Shown: one piece after another, positions 10,701 to 17,506 of the stretch
Layout of the letters: each line of letters starts with the position of its first letter
Position numbering within the stretch: the first letter of the stretch is position 1
From: Chlamydomonas sphaeroides
Taxonomy: Eukaryota; Chlorophyta; Chlorophyceae; Chlamydomonadales; Chlamydomonadaceae
Direction: 5' to 3'
DNA: 17,506 bases
Assembly: GCA_001662425.1 (NCBI GenBank)
Contig: BDDC01000847.1
Span: 1 to 17,506, forward strand
Notes under the pieces: model-generated
The model's database searches: none
What the model was told of the DNA's origin: nothing
What the model saw: the letters and a program-made list of their open reading frames with translations, nothing else
Program-made: the position numbers and the translations under genes

Positions 10701-12573
10701 CGGGCAAGGCCACGCCCACGGCCCGTCTGCTCGAGGCGCCTGCGGCGGCGCGCACCCTCACCGCGGTCCCTCGGGTCCCGGCGACTCGTGCACCTGCGAT
10801 GGGGCCGCCGACGATGCGGACCTGATGTCGTTTGGTGCCGTACTGGCAGCCGCCACGCAGTACAGCAGGCTGGACGTGATCGCCGAGATCCCGCGGTGGA
10901 GTGGCGGGTCCGGGCCTGGCGGCGCGGCGGCCCAGGCCGGCGGCCCAGGCCCGCCGACGGCCGGCGGCGCCGCCGCCGCGGGGCTGCAAATCCTGTCCAG
11001 CATCGAGTTTGACATGTCTGACAACATGTTTGCCACGGCCGGCGTCGTACCGCGCATCCTGGTGTACGATTACGAGGTACGGCAGCGTACTATACGAACG
11101 TATGTCGTGCGATATGTCACGCGCCGCGCCATGCCGGACCTGCCCGGCCTCCTCACCCGCAGCCTCACGCGCCATCGCCCTCGTTCCCGTGCCCTCCCCC
11201 ATAGGCGCTGCTGGCCAACCCGGGCGCCCCCGCCCGGCCCCTGACGGAGCTGAGCAGCCGCTCCAAGCTGAGCAGCCTCAGCTACTCGCGGGCGGAGCGA
11301 CAGCACCTGCTGGCGGCAGACTACCAGGTGGGTTAGCGGAGGGGGACAGCAGGGCGGTGCAGGGGGCATACGTCGAGGGAGGTTGTGGCAGGCTGGATGC
11401 GGCGGGGGCTTAGGAGGGCGGGGTGCGAGGCTTGGGCCAAGGCAGGTGCCGGGCGGCGAGTTTGCCTGTCCGTTGCCCCAGGACGCACCTGCGCCGCTGC
11501 CCCACTCCCGCCTCGGCGCCTCCGTCTCTCGTCCTCCCCACGCAGGGCGGGGTGTCGCTGTGGGACACGTCCAGGGGGCTGACGGTGCAGGACTGGGAGG
11601 CGCACGAGCGGCGCGTGTGGGGCGTCGACTTCAGCCCCGCCAGCCCCGCCACCTTCGCCAGCGGCAGCGACGACGGCATGGTGAAGGTGGGGGCAGCGCA
11701 TTGCGCAGGGCCTGGGAGCAGGGAGCCGCGGGCAGGGTGCCGGTCATAGGACCCAGCAGCGCCGCGCCAGCCTTTGCATCCCTCCGCCCTGGCGTTCCTC
11801 TCCGTGCAAGAACACGGCGTGCCGTGGTAGCAGGCATGTGGCGTGGCGTGTTGCGCGGCTGTGTGTGCCGCGGCCGGTCCGTGCCTGACCGTCCTGCCCG
11901 CTCGCGGACCACCGCCCTGCAACCGAAGGTGTGGAGCACGCGGCAGCCCACCAGCTGCATGACCATCGAGCTTCGCGGCAATGTGTGCTCCGTGGAGTGG
12001 CACCCCACCGACGCCAACCTGCTGGCCGTGGGCTCCGCGCTGCACTGCGCCGCCGTGTACGACGTACGGCAGCCCTCGGCGCCGCTGCACACGCTGCTCG
12101 GCCACCGCCGCGCCGTGTCGTATGTTCGTTGGCTCACCAACCGCCACGAGCTCGTCACGGCATCGACCGACTCGACGCTCAAGCTGTGGTCGCTGTCGCC
12201 GTCGGCACCGGACGGCGGCGCGGCGCCGCCGCCGCAGGACGGCGGCGGCAGGTTCCACGGCGCGGAGTTGGTGCGCACCTTTTCGGGCCACGTCAACGAG
12301 CGCAACTTCGTGGGGCTGTGCACCGAGGGCGACTACATTGCCTGCGGCTCCGAGAGCCACGAGCTGTACGTGTACCACCGCAGCCTGCCGCAGCCGGCGC
12401 TGAGCCACCGCTTTGCGCTGCCGGGCGCGCCGGCGTCGTCGGGCCCCGCGCCCGGCGGCGGCGCGGCGGCAGCGCCGCACTTCATCACAGCGCTGCAGTG
12501 GCGGCCCAACAGCCCGCACCTGCTTGCAGCCAACAGCGCCGGCACGGTGTGGCTCATGGGGCTGCGGCTGTGA
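7776..12573 (+). CDS. COP1: COP1 E3 ubiquitin ligase (RING, coiled coil, WD40), seven exons
   Basis: Predicted exons: 7776-8039, 8207-8562, 8684-10246, 10476-11076, 11205-11327, 11546-11686, 11929-12573; phases agree, giving 1,230 residues and stop TGA 12571-12573. The start has A at -3. Residues 34-71 form a complete C3HC4 RING (C34, C37, C49, H51, C54, C57, C68, C71), followed by YPNFLLNK as in plant COP1. A coiled coil spans about 169-233 across the exon 2/3 join (REELERRESSDVLHLLLCF, then ENKAQQIAELRQQL). A low-complexity linker holds basic clusters (SRRSRR near 593, AKRRR near 705) and the acidic run DDDEDEMD. The WD40 propeller runs from about 895 to the end (ILSSIEFD, SGSDDGMVKVW, VSYVRWL, TASTDSTLKLW, VNERNFVGL, GDYIACGSE). 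COP1 ubiquitinates transcription factors, usually with SPA proteins on CUL4-DDB1; VYDVR fits the expected DDB1-contact blade. Chlamydomonas COP1 (HIT1) represses photoprotection genes. SPA is excluded because a RING replaces the kinase-like region. Confidence 0.95.
8933..10180 (+). other. COP1: Low-complexity linker of COP1 between coiled coil and WD40
   Basis: Most of the 1,563-base exon 3 encodes an Ala/Gly/Pro/Ser-rich stretch, with a Gln/Leu/Pro-rich part near its end and no recognisable fold. Plant COP1 is about 675 residues; this protein is nearly twice as long, and the linker is the main cause. Its end regains similarity to COP1 in QFDVLERCYLQMRSS, just before the exon 4 join. The linker carries the basic clusters most likely to serve as a nuclear localisation signal. 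Confidence 0.8.
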
Positions 12574-13314
12574 AGGGGCTACGGCTGGGCCGCGGCGCTG
12601 GCGGCTACGGGAGCGCCCCGGCGGCTGCGACGGTTGGCCGGCCGCCGGGTGCGGGTGGCAGCCGGCGGCACGGGGTGGCTCATGGGGCTGCGGCTGCAAG
12701 GCGCCGCTGGCATCGCGCTGGTGTGGCGAGCGAGCACGCTGGTGTTGTGGAATGGATGACGCTTGACAGCGCAGCGTGGCGCCTGGCAAGGGGCCGCGAG
12801 GCCCGTCCGGCTGCCGGTGTCGGCTGCTGGGTCACGGATGGCTTACCTTGGGGGTCGCAAAGTGCATTGCAAAGTTTTGACGTTGCAGCGCTGGCATCAT
12901 GTGCAGTTTGGTGTGGATCCATAGTTTCGGACCCGGCTGGAGACGGCCGGGGGTCAGTTTACAGTTGGGCAGCATGAGCATGCGCGTGTGCGGGGACAAA
13001 GCTGGGCGCGGTAGTCTGGCAGTCGCTGACGTTTTGGGCATGAAAGCCTGGACGCGAACGCCTAGGGGCCAAGGCAAGCATGAGGAGCAGCAGCAGCTAC
13101 GAGGCGCGGGTGAGATGTGAGGTGCAGCCATAAGCCAGGTGCGCAGGATGTCAAGCAGACGAGTGAACGGATAGCGGTTGGGCCTCCGTGGACGAGTGCA
13201 AGGGAGGAGCAGTCAAGGGAGCAGACGGGCTGTGGGTCAGCGACGAGGCGAGGCCCAGGCCACTGAGGCGAGGCAAGAAGAGACCGCAGGCCTATGGAGT
13301 TCTTTGTACAGGTG
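12574..13314 (+). other. COP1: Predicted 3' UTR of COP1
   Basis: From the COP1 stop to the first clear TGTAA there are about 740 bases without a supported gene on either strand. The first part is as GC-rich as coding DNA and contains a copy of the last coding bases of COP1 (see the repeat at 12667). The rest is mixed sequence. Long 3' UTRs of this size are common in Chlamydomonas. Confidence 0.6.
12667..12696 (+). repeat. Copy of the COP1 terminal coding segment in its 3' flank
   Basis: The 30 bases at 12667-12696 match 12541-12570, the last ten sense codons of COP1 (GTVWLMGLRL), at 29 of 30 positions. The distance is 126 bases, so the copy stays in the COP1 frame and would read GTGWLMGLRL. 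Where COP1 has TGA, the copy has CAA. The sequence between the copies does not resemble the sequence before the first copy, so this is not a simple 126-bp tandem duplication. Confidence 0.9.
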
Positions 13315-13319
13315 TGTAA
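13315..13319 (+). terminator. Poly(A) signal TGTAA, probably of COP1
   Basis: This is the first TGTAA I see downstream of the COP1 stop on the + strand, about 740 bases after it and 300 bases before the next start codon. Position and motif fit the end of the COP1 transcript. Confidence 0.55.
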
Positions 13320-13615
13320 CAGCGAGCCGTGCTGCCAAGGACGCGGGCCAGCGCGAGAGAGCGGCGCTCAATCGCTCAATCCCCTGGGCGCCTTGTGCAT
13401 GGCGCTAGGCGGGGGACCTCCCCCGCTTTGCGGAGCTTCTGCTGGTGAGCGTTCAAGGCCCGCGCGCTCCTCTTCAAGAAGCTTCAAGGATCCTTGCGCG
13501 GGCCCCGGGCCGCGCTGTACCAACGCCCTCCCATAGCGTTTCCTGCTGCATTCACGCGTATTCACGCAACCCAGCAGCAAATCTTCACGCTTCCAGTCCT
13601 GCGGCAGAGAAGCAG
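13320..13615 (+). promoter_or_regulatory. Intergenic region and 5' flank of the BTB gene, with a GC hairpin
   Basis: The gap between the COP1 poly(A) signal and the BTB start is about 300 bases. It has no TATA-like box. It contains a perfect seven-base-pair inverted repeat, GCGGGGG (13409-13415) and CCCCCGC (13420-13426) with a four-base loop, which would fold very stably in DNA or RNA. The BTB frame is open upstream to 13445 but has no ATG before 13616. Confidence 0.4.
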
Positions 13616-15286
13616 ATGGCGAAACCCTGGCGCAGCGACCGTGCCCTCGGCTTGCGCGCAGCGGCGCGCAGCTGCATCGCGCTGCTCGCCCTTGCTGCTG
13701 CACCCATCGCTGCTGCTGCTGCCGCCGCGGAGGCCAGCCCCCAGCCGCTGCCAACGCTCTTCCTGCGCGCGCCCGGCGTGCGCGCGGTGGCGTCCCGGCC
13801 GACGCCCAGCTGCTCCGACGCCGGCTCCGGCTCCGGCAGCACCTGTGGCGAGGAGGTGCTGGTGGTTTGTGACGGCGGCATCCGGCCGGTGCTGGGGCTG
13901 GAGGTCGGCGCGCCGTACCTGGGCGAGCCGCTGGCGCTGACCGGCGCCACGGCGCCCTACATCCTCATCCACCTGCTGGCCGCCACCTACGACCCGGCGC
14001 GGCGGCGCGTGTTGCTTGCCATGGACACGGCGCTGCTGGCGCTGTATCCCGACAACAGCATCAGCGTGCTGATTGGGTACCCGGACCAGGCAGCTCAGCT
14101 GCCGTACAAAGACGGAGTGGGCGCAGGCGCCAGGCTGTGCTGCGTCAGTCGGTTGGCTGTCACCGCTTCCGGTGTGGCCTACATCACGGACGGCGTTGGT
14201 GCTGTGCGCCGCGTGCAGCAGCAAGGCGACGAGCAGGCCGTCGTCACAGTGGTCAGCCGGGGCGCGAAAGACCGCCTGGCGTACAGCGCGGCTGACGGTG
14301 CCATCGTGTACGCCAGCCTCGAGGCGCGCCTGGCCAAATTCCAGGATGGCGGTGATGCAGCACCGTCCCTGCTGCTGCCCAACGGCTTGCCGCACACCAG
14401 TGTCGTCGCGACAGCGATACCTAACGCTCATCGCGACATTGCCACCGACCACGCTGGCACCGTCTACGTGCTGCACGGCAGCAACTCTGCCCTGATGGCC
14501 GTGCTGGCTAACGGCAGCAGCATCGACCACGGCCACTTCGGCGTGTCTGTGGACCGGCTCTTCATGCTCCATCGGGGCTGGCTGGCCGCCGCGGACTTCG
14601 CACGTAATGATGTGGTCTTCGTGCGCCTGCCGGCAGCTGGTGCGGACACGCTGTTGGCGAGCGCTACATCGCTAGCCCTGGAGGTTGCTGCGGACCTGGG
14701 CGCGCTGCTGGAGGCGACGCCGGCGGACGGCAGCAGCGACAGCACCTCAGGAGCACTTGCCGCCGACGTCACCCTCATCGCCGGCGGCCGGGCGTTCCCT
14801 GCACACCGAGCCATCCTGGCCGCACGCTGCCCGTACCTCCGCAACCGCCTAGCAGCTGCTAACCCCGTACGCGGCGTCGCCGCCGACCTGCCGCTGCCCG
14901 GCGCCGATCCCGACGCGCTCGCATCCGTGCTGCGCTTCCTGTACACCGGCGGCACGCGGCACCTGGCAGCGGCGGAACGGCCGCTGCTGCGGTCCGTGGC
15001 GGCGCTGGCCGCCAAGCTGCAGCTGCCTGCCCTAGCGCAACACGCCCACGCGACCCTGCTGCGCTCCGTCACTCCGGCCACGGTCGCGGACGACATCCTG
15101 TGGGCCGACGGCTGCCCCAACTCCGCCGAGATGCAGGCGTCGCTCGAGTCCTACCTGGCGGCCCATGCGGCCGAGGCGCTGGCTCAGGCGCCGGCGGCGT
15201 TTCGGTGCCTCGTGGCAGAGGGCAGCTGGGAGCTGCTGGAGCGCCTGATGGTGCGAGGCCTGGCGGGACGGGAGGTGGGCGCGTGA
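13616..15286 (+). CDS. BTB/POZ protein with NHL-like propeller and signal-peptide-like N-terminus
   Basis: Single exon, 556 residues. The start is the first in-frame ATG, and a hydrophobic leader follows directly. Residues 1-14 are basic and 20-38 form an Ala/Leu core (CIALLALAAAPIAAAAA), as in a signal or organelle-targeting peptide. Residues about 45-360 look like a propeller of weak repeats; the clearest is YKDGVGAGARLCCVSRLA then GVAYITDG (about 164-193), close to the NHL pattern. Residues about 382-482 are a BTB domain (D384, then FPAHRAILAARCPYLRNRL with H398 and R399, and VLRFLYTGG), followed by a BACK-like helical tail to 556. BTB proteins usually act as CUL3 ubiquitin-ligase adaptors in cytosol or nucleus. 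From memory, propeller-plus-BTB proteins form a large family in volvocine algae; substrates are unknown. The leader is odd for a CUL3 adaptor. Confidence 0.85.
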   Translation: MAKPWRSDRALGLRAAARSCIALLALAAAPIAAAAAAAEASPQPLPTLFLRAPGVRAVASRPTPSCSDAGSGSGSTCGEEVLVVCDGGIRPVLGLEVGAPYLGEPLALTGATAPYILIHLLAATYDPARRRVLLAMDTALLALYPDNSISVLIGYPDQAAQLPYKDGVGAGARLCCVSRLAVTASGVAYITDGVGAVRRVQQQGDEQAVVTVVSRGAKDRLAYSAADGAIVYASLEARLAKFQDGGDAAPSLLLPNGLPHTSVVATAIPNAHRDIATDHAGTVYVLHGSNSALMAVLANGSSIDHGHFGVSVDRLFMLHRGWLAAADFARNDVVFVRLPAAGADTLLASATSLALEVAADLGALLEATPADGSSDSTSGALAADVTLIAGGRAFPAHRAILAARCPYLRNRLAAANPVRGVAADLPLPGADPDALASVLRFLYTGGTRHLAAAERPLLRSVAALAAKLQLPALAQHAHATLLRSVTPATVADDILWADGCPNSAEMQASLESYLAAHAAEALAQAPAAFRCLVAEGSWELLERLMVRGLAGREVGA

Positions 15287-15624
15287 GGGCTGGAGAGTGT
15301 GGTGCGGCAGGTTGTGTGTGCCGGTGTGTGCCGGCTTGGCTGGGGGGCGGATGCGCGGGGAGTCGCGCGGCACGTGGTGCTGTGCGGCGCCAAGGGCCGG
15401 TGAGGCCTTGCTGGTGTTGGTGCTGCGGCGCCATGGGCTGCTGCAGGTGGCGTTAGAATGGGTGGGCGGGAGCAGGGCTGCGTAGGGGTCGTGGTGGTAC
15501 GGGTTGGCGGCGACAGGGGTTGGCTTGCCCCGTTCCGTAGGAAACGGGGCGGAAGCCTTTGCAATCACGTCGAAAGCGCCTGGAGGGGACCCCTGCCGTA
15601 TTGGAAAAACGTTAAGTTGCGTTT
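15287..15624 (+). other. Predicted 3' UTR of the BTB gene
   Basis: Sequence from the BTB stop to the first TGTAA, about 340 bases. It contains TGTGTGCCGG twice in a row near 15315-15334 and a stable hairpin at 15527-15550. No gene is supported on either strand. Confidence 0.55.
15527..15550. repeat. Eight-base-pair hairpin in the BTB 3' UTR
   Basis: GCCCCGTT at 15527-15534 is the exact reverse complement of AACGGGGC at 15543-15550, with an eight-base loop. Two further C-G pairs can form inside if one A bulges out. It lies about 75 bases before the likely poly(A) signal and could affect 3' processing or stability of the transcript; that role is inference. Confidence 0.7.
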
Positions 15625-15629
15625 TGTAA
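15625..15629 (+). terminator. Poly(A) signal TGTAA of the BTB gene
   Basis: TGTAA about 340 bases after the BTB stop codon. A second TGTAA stands at 15896-15900 and could be an alternative, but the nearer one is the simpler choice. Confidence 0.6.
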
Positions 15630-15639
15630 CGTTAGGTCG

Positions 15640-16310
15640 TCCCTTATTGCCGCTGTTTCGTGCCTATACTTTTCACGCTATTTCGCACAATGCTACGAAA
15701 TTTGCGAGCGTGCAAGCACGAAGTACTACTTTGCGAGCCATGCACCCATGCGCAGCTGGGACAGGTTTGAAGACCCTGCATGCCTTGCCCTCAGGGAGCA
15801 GGGAGGCCGCGCCTTGAACACCGAGGGCTCGGTGTGGTAGGGTTGCGAGTTCGGGATGTTACGTTCGCCGTAGGTTGAACAGCAAGTACGGAGTTTGTAA
15901 ATCAGGAGTTGCGAAGGGAGTGCCGTTGCGTAGGGCGGCCCAGGGGCAAGGGCGCACTCTGGCGCGCGCTAGCTCCTGCACACCTGCCATCGTCTTTTTG
16001 TCGCGCGTTGCTGTCACAGGCAAAGCTGTAGGCGGCCAAGGCCCGGTAGCCAGCGCGTAGCCAAGGGACTCAAGCTCAGCCATGCCGGGAACTGGATGGC
16101 ACGAACCCTGCGGTGCCGAAGAGGACTGCATCCCCCCCACGGCTGCACATACAGTCATGTCCTGTGAGGTAGCATTTATAGGGGTTCGGGGGGAAGAGTG
16201 CCGCGGAAAGGTCTACGGCCGCTCAGCGGGCGCTCGCGGCAGGCCAAGCGCCCGCCAAGCCATCGTCCAACGGCGTTACCCGCTAGCGCGCAAGCGCCGA
16301 CGCAGTTTCA
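15640..16310. other. Intergenic region upstream of the sulfatase gene, no gene recognised
   Basis: Base composition changes here: about 15600-15760 is the most AT-rich part of the window, with AACGTTA twice (near 15608 and 15627), TTTGCGAGC twice (near 15701 and 15731) and a six-base inverted repeat (ATTTCG/CGAAAT, near 15680-15705). The remainder is mixed. Reading frames on both strands show no family similarity I recognise. It may hold promoter elements of the sulfatase gene or a degraded mobile element; no terminal repeats or target-site duplications were found. Confidence 0.4.
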
Positions 16311-16315
16311 CTTTC

Positions 16316-16321
16316 ATATAT
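16316..16321 (+). promoter_or_regulatory. Candidate TATA box of the sulfatase gene
   Basis: ATATAT lies about 185 bases upstream of the sulfatase ATG, in a locally AT-rich stretch. Transcription from about 30 bases downstream would give a 5' UTR near 155 bases. Another TATA-like string (TTTATA) is at about 16175-16180. Neither is proven. Confidence 0.3.
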
Positions 16322-16479
16322 CCTCACAATGTCTTTAACTACGCCTTACAAGATGTGCTGATAACGAAGGCCGACAGCCATCGCATTCTCACTCGTCTCT
16401 CCGACGGAAACCTGTTGCGTGACAGTTATGTTCCCCTTTCATCCAGTCCGTCGGTGATTGATGGCCTAGTACAGCCCTA

Positions 16480-16494
16480 GGCGACGACGTCGCC
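16480..16494. promoter_or_regulatory. GACGTC-containing inverted repeat just before the sulfatase start
   Basis: GGCGAC (16480-16485) and GTCGCC (16489-16494) form a six-base inverted repeat with a three-base centre, ending nine bases before the ATG. It contains GACGTC, the ACGT-core type of site bound by bZIP factors, but its place in the 5' leader makes an RNA hairpin that slows initiation equally possible. Confidence 0.35.
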
Positions 16495-16503
16495 ACAATC
16501 GCC

Positions 16504-17506
16504 ATGCCCGCGGTGACGCAAGGCCCGACAGCTACACGCATACCTGCGCTTGTAATCACTGTAGTACTTCTTGTTACTCTACCATGGCTGGAGGCGAGGC
16601 GGCCCAACATTGTTCTCATCATGACGGTAAGCCTTCGCGCTAATCCTACCCTTGGCGACCAATTCTCATCATTTCGCAGCAGCACAGCTTCCGGGTAACA
16701 GCCGGCCATCGCATATGTTCGACGCAAAAGGGGCGGGCGATGCGGCACGCTGAACTTGCATCTTGCCTCCTGGGCGTATCGTACGCTAGTACTGTAGAGA
16801 GAACGATCCAAAGGGCGCCCGGCGGGATGCAGGCGTCGGGCGCCGGGCGGGGTACAGGCGTCGGGCGCTGGGCGGGGCCGCGCACGCTGCCTCTACGGAC
16901 GCTGCACCCCCACGCGGCCTGTGACGCAAGACGTAGGACTGGCCCCCTCTCGCCGTACGCTCCGCACTCGTCCCATGCTCGCGTCATGGGGATTGTCCAT
17001 GCTGCATCCTTCCGCATAGCCCGGCCCTGCCTCATCGGCCATCTGCCGGCAGATGGGCTGGGCGCTGGCTGGGCCACGCGGTGCTCGCTGCCCTTCCCTT
17101 TCCAACGCCTCCAGCGCCCCGGGCCATGGCCAGGGGCTTGCCCTGGGACCAATTGCTCCTGCACCAGCCCTCACGCTCCCCTGCTGTTCCCACCATCCCA
17201 TGCTGTTCTCACCACCACTGGCCCCACCCCCTCCGTCGCGACCTCCACGTCCGCCACCTGCCCCCTCTTCCCACCCATCCCCTCCCCCTTCTCCTTTCAC
17301 CCAGGACGACCAGGAATACCCTGAAGGTCGTGACCTCGATGCTGCCCACCCCTCCCCCTCCTCCTTTCACCCCAGGACGACCAGGACTACGTGCTCAACT
17401 CCACACACCCGCGGTACATGCCGCAGCTGGATCGGCTACTGAGGAGGCGAGGTGCGCTGCACAAGGGTTGAGCGCAGCTGCCACTTCAAGCAGGGAGGAC
17501 CCACGG
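16504..17506 (+). CDS. Sulfatase (arylsulfatase-like), 5' part only, secreted
   Basis: Two exons are visible: 16504-16626 and 17376-17451 (donor GTGCGC at 17452); the gene runs off the right edge. Residues 1-31 look like a signal peptide (core ALVITVVLLVTLPWLEA). RRPNIVLIMT at the end of exon 1 joins DDQDYVLNSTHPRYMPQL in exon 2, the N-terminal sulfatase motif whose paired aspartates bind the active-site calcium. NSTHPRYMP closely resembles the periplasmic arylsulfatases of Chlamydomonas and Volvox, which release sulfate from esters and are induced by sulfur starvation. The catalytic Cys-X-Pro-X-Arg motif, whose cysteine becomes formylglycine, is outside the window, so activity cannot be judged. 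Without the second donor the frame stops at 17467-17469, supporting the splice. An acceptor 71 bases upstream would give a frameshifted product ending at 17442. Confidence 0.85.
16830..16879. repeat. 25-bp tandem repeat in sulfatase intron 1
   Basis: Two adjacent 25-base copies, starting at 16830 and 16855, share CAGGCGTCGGGCGC and GGGCGGGG with one change between them. They lie in the 749-base first intron of the sulfatase gene, a GC-rich island in an otherwise milder sequence. Confidence 0.85.
17270..17392 (+). repeat. Duplicated intron-exon junction in the sulfatase gene
   Basis: About 50 bases covering the pyrimidine tract, acceptor and first exon 2 codons occur twice, near 17270-17318 and 17342-17391. 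Both copies have CTCCTTTCACC, then CAG, then GACGACCAGGA. The two acceptors end at 17304 and 17375, 71 bases apart, so they are in different frames. Only the downstream copy continues into sulfatase sequence (YVLNSTHPRYMP). Confidence 0.9.

Noticed and set aside
11410..12789. Minus-strand 459-codon frame opposite COP1
   Set aside because: It lies opposite well-supported WD40 exons and has no domain of its own.
13445..13615. Extended N-terminus for the BTB protein
   Set aside because: The upstream open frame begins at GTG and has no ATG before 13616, and the hydrophobic leader directly follows that ATG.
15859..16158. 99-codon minus-strand frame in the BTB-sulfatase gap
   Set aside because: No recognisable domain, start context or splice structure; chance frame in GC-rich DNA.
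16082..16480. 132-codon plus-strand frame upstream of the sulfatase gene
   Set aside because: Mixed composition, no family similarity, unlike local codon use; it overlaps the presumed promoter and 5' leader.

Overview
The window reads as nuclear DNA of a GC-rich green alga, most likely a Chlamydomonas-like volvocine chlorophyte. The support is: many short exons with strong GTGAGG/GTGCGG-type donors and pyrimidine-CAG acceptors; strong G/C bias at third codon positions; Ala/Gly/Pro-rich low-complexity stretches inside proteins; TGTAA polyadenylation signals; and recognisable green-lineage proteins (a COP1 ubiquitin ligase and a sulfatase whose start resembles Chlamydomonas periplasmic arylsulfatase). 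The species cannot be fixed from the sequence alone. All four supported genes are on the + strand. I joined exons by hand from splice signals, reading phase and protein continuity, so each join is a prediction.

Layout. (1) 1-129 is the end of an intron carrying a CCTG microsatellite. (2) 130-7060 is the 3' part of a WD40-repeat protein gene, 14 visible exons and 1,052 codons, 5' end outside the window. Its first exons encode beta-propeller blades; the rest is a long Ala/Gly/Ser-rich tail with acidic and poly-lysine tracts. Its introns hold a GC-AG intron and a 19-unit minisatellite. (3) 7776-12573 is a complete seven-exon COP1 gene (RING, coiled coil, WD40; 1,230 residues predicted), stretched by a low-complexity insertion of about 460 residues or more. 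(4) 13616-15286 is an intronless gene for a BTB/POZ protein of 556 residues with an N-terminal NHL-like propeller and a signal-peptide-like start. (5) From 16504 to the right edge lies the 5' end of a sulfatase gene: signal peptide, the split metal-binding motif, and a duplicated splice acceptor before exon 2.

How the genes relate. They look like independent head-to-tail transcription units, each with its own candidate TGTAA signal; nothing suggests an operon-like system. COP1 is expected to be the substrate-recognition subunit of a CUL4-DDB1 ubiquitin ligase, which in Chlamydomonas limits photoprotective gene expression. The BTB protein could be a CUL3-type adaptor by family, but its hydrophobic N-terminus argues against a simple cytosolic role. 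The sulfatase would be secreted and scavenge sulfate from sulfate esters. I found no tRNA, rRNA, CRISPR array or intact transposon. The most informative oddities are the duplicated sulfatase acceptor, the copy of the COP1 terminal coding segment in its own 3' flank, the GC donor with a competing in-frame GT donor, and the enlarged COP1 linker.
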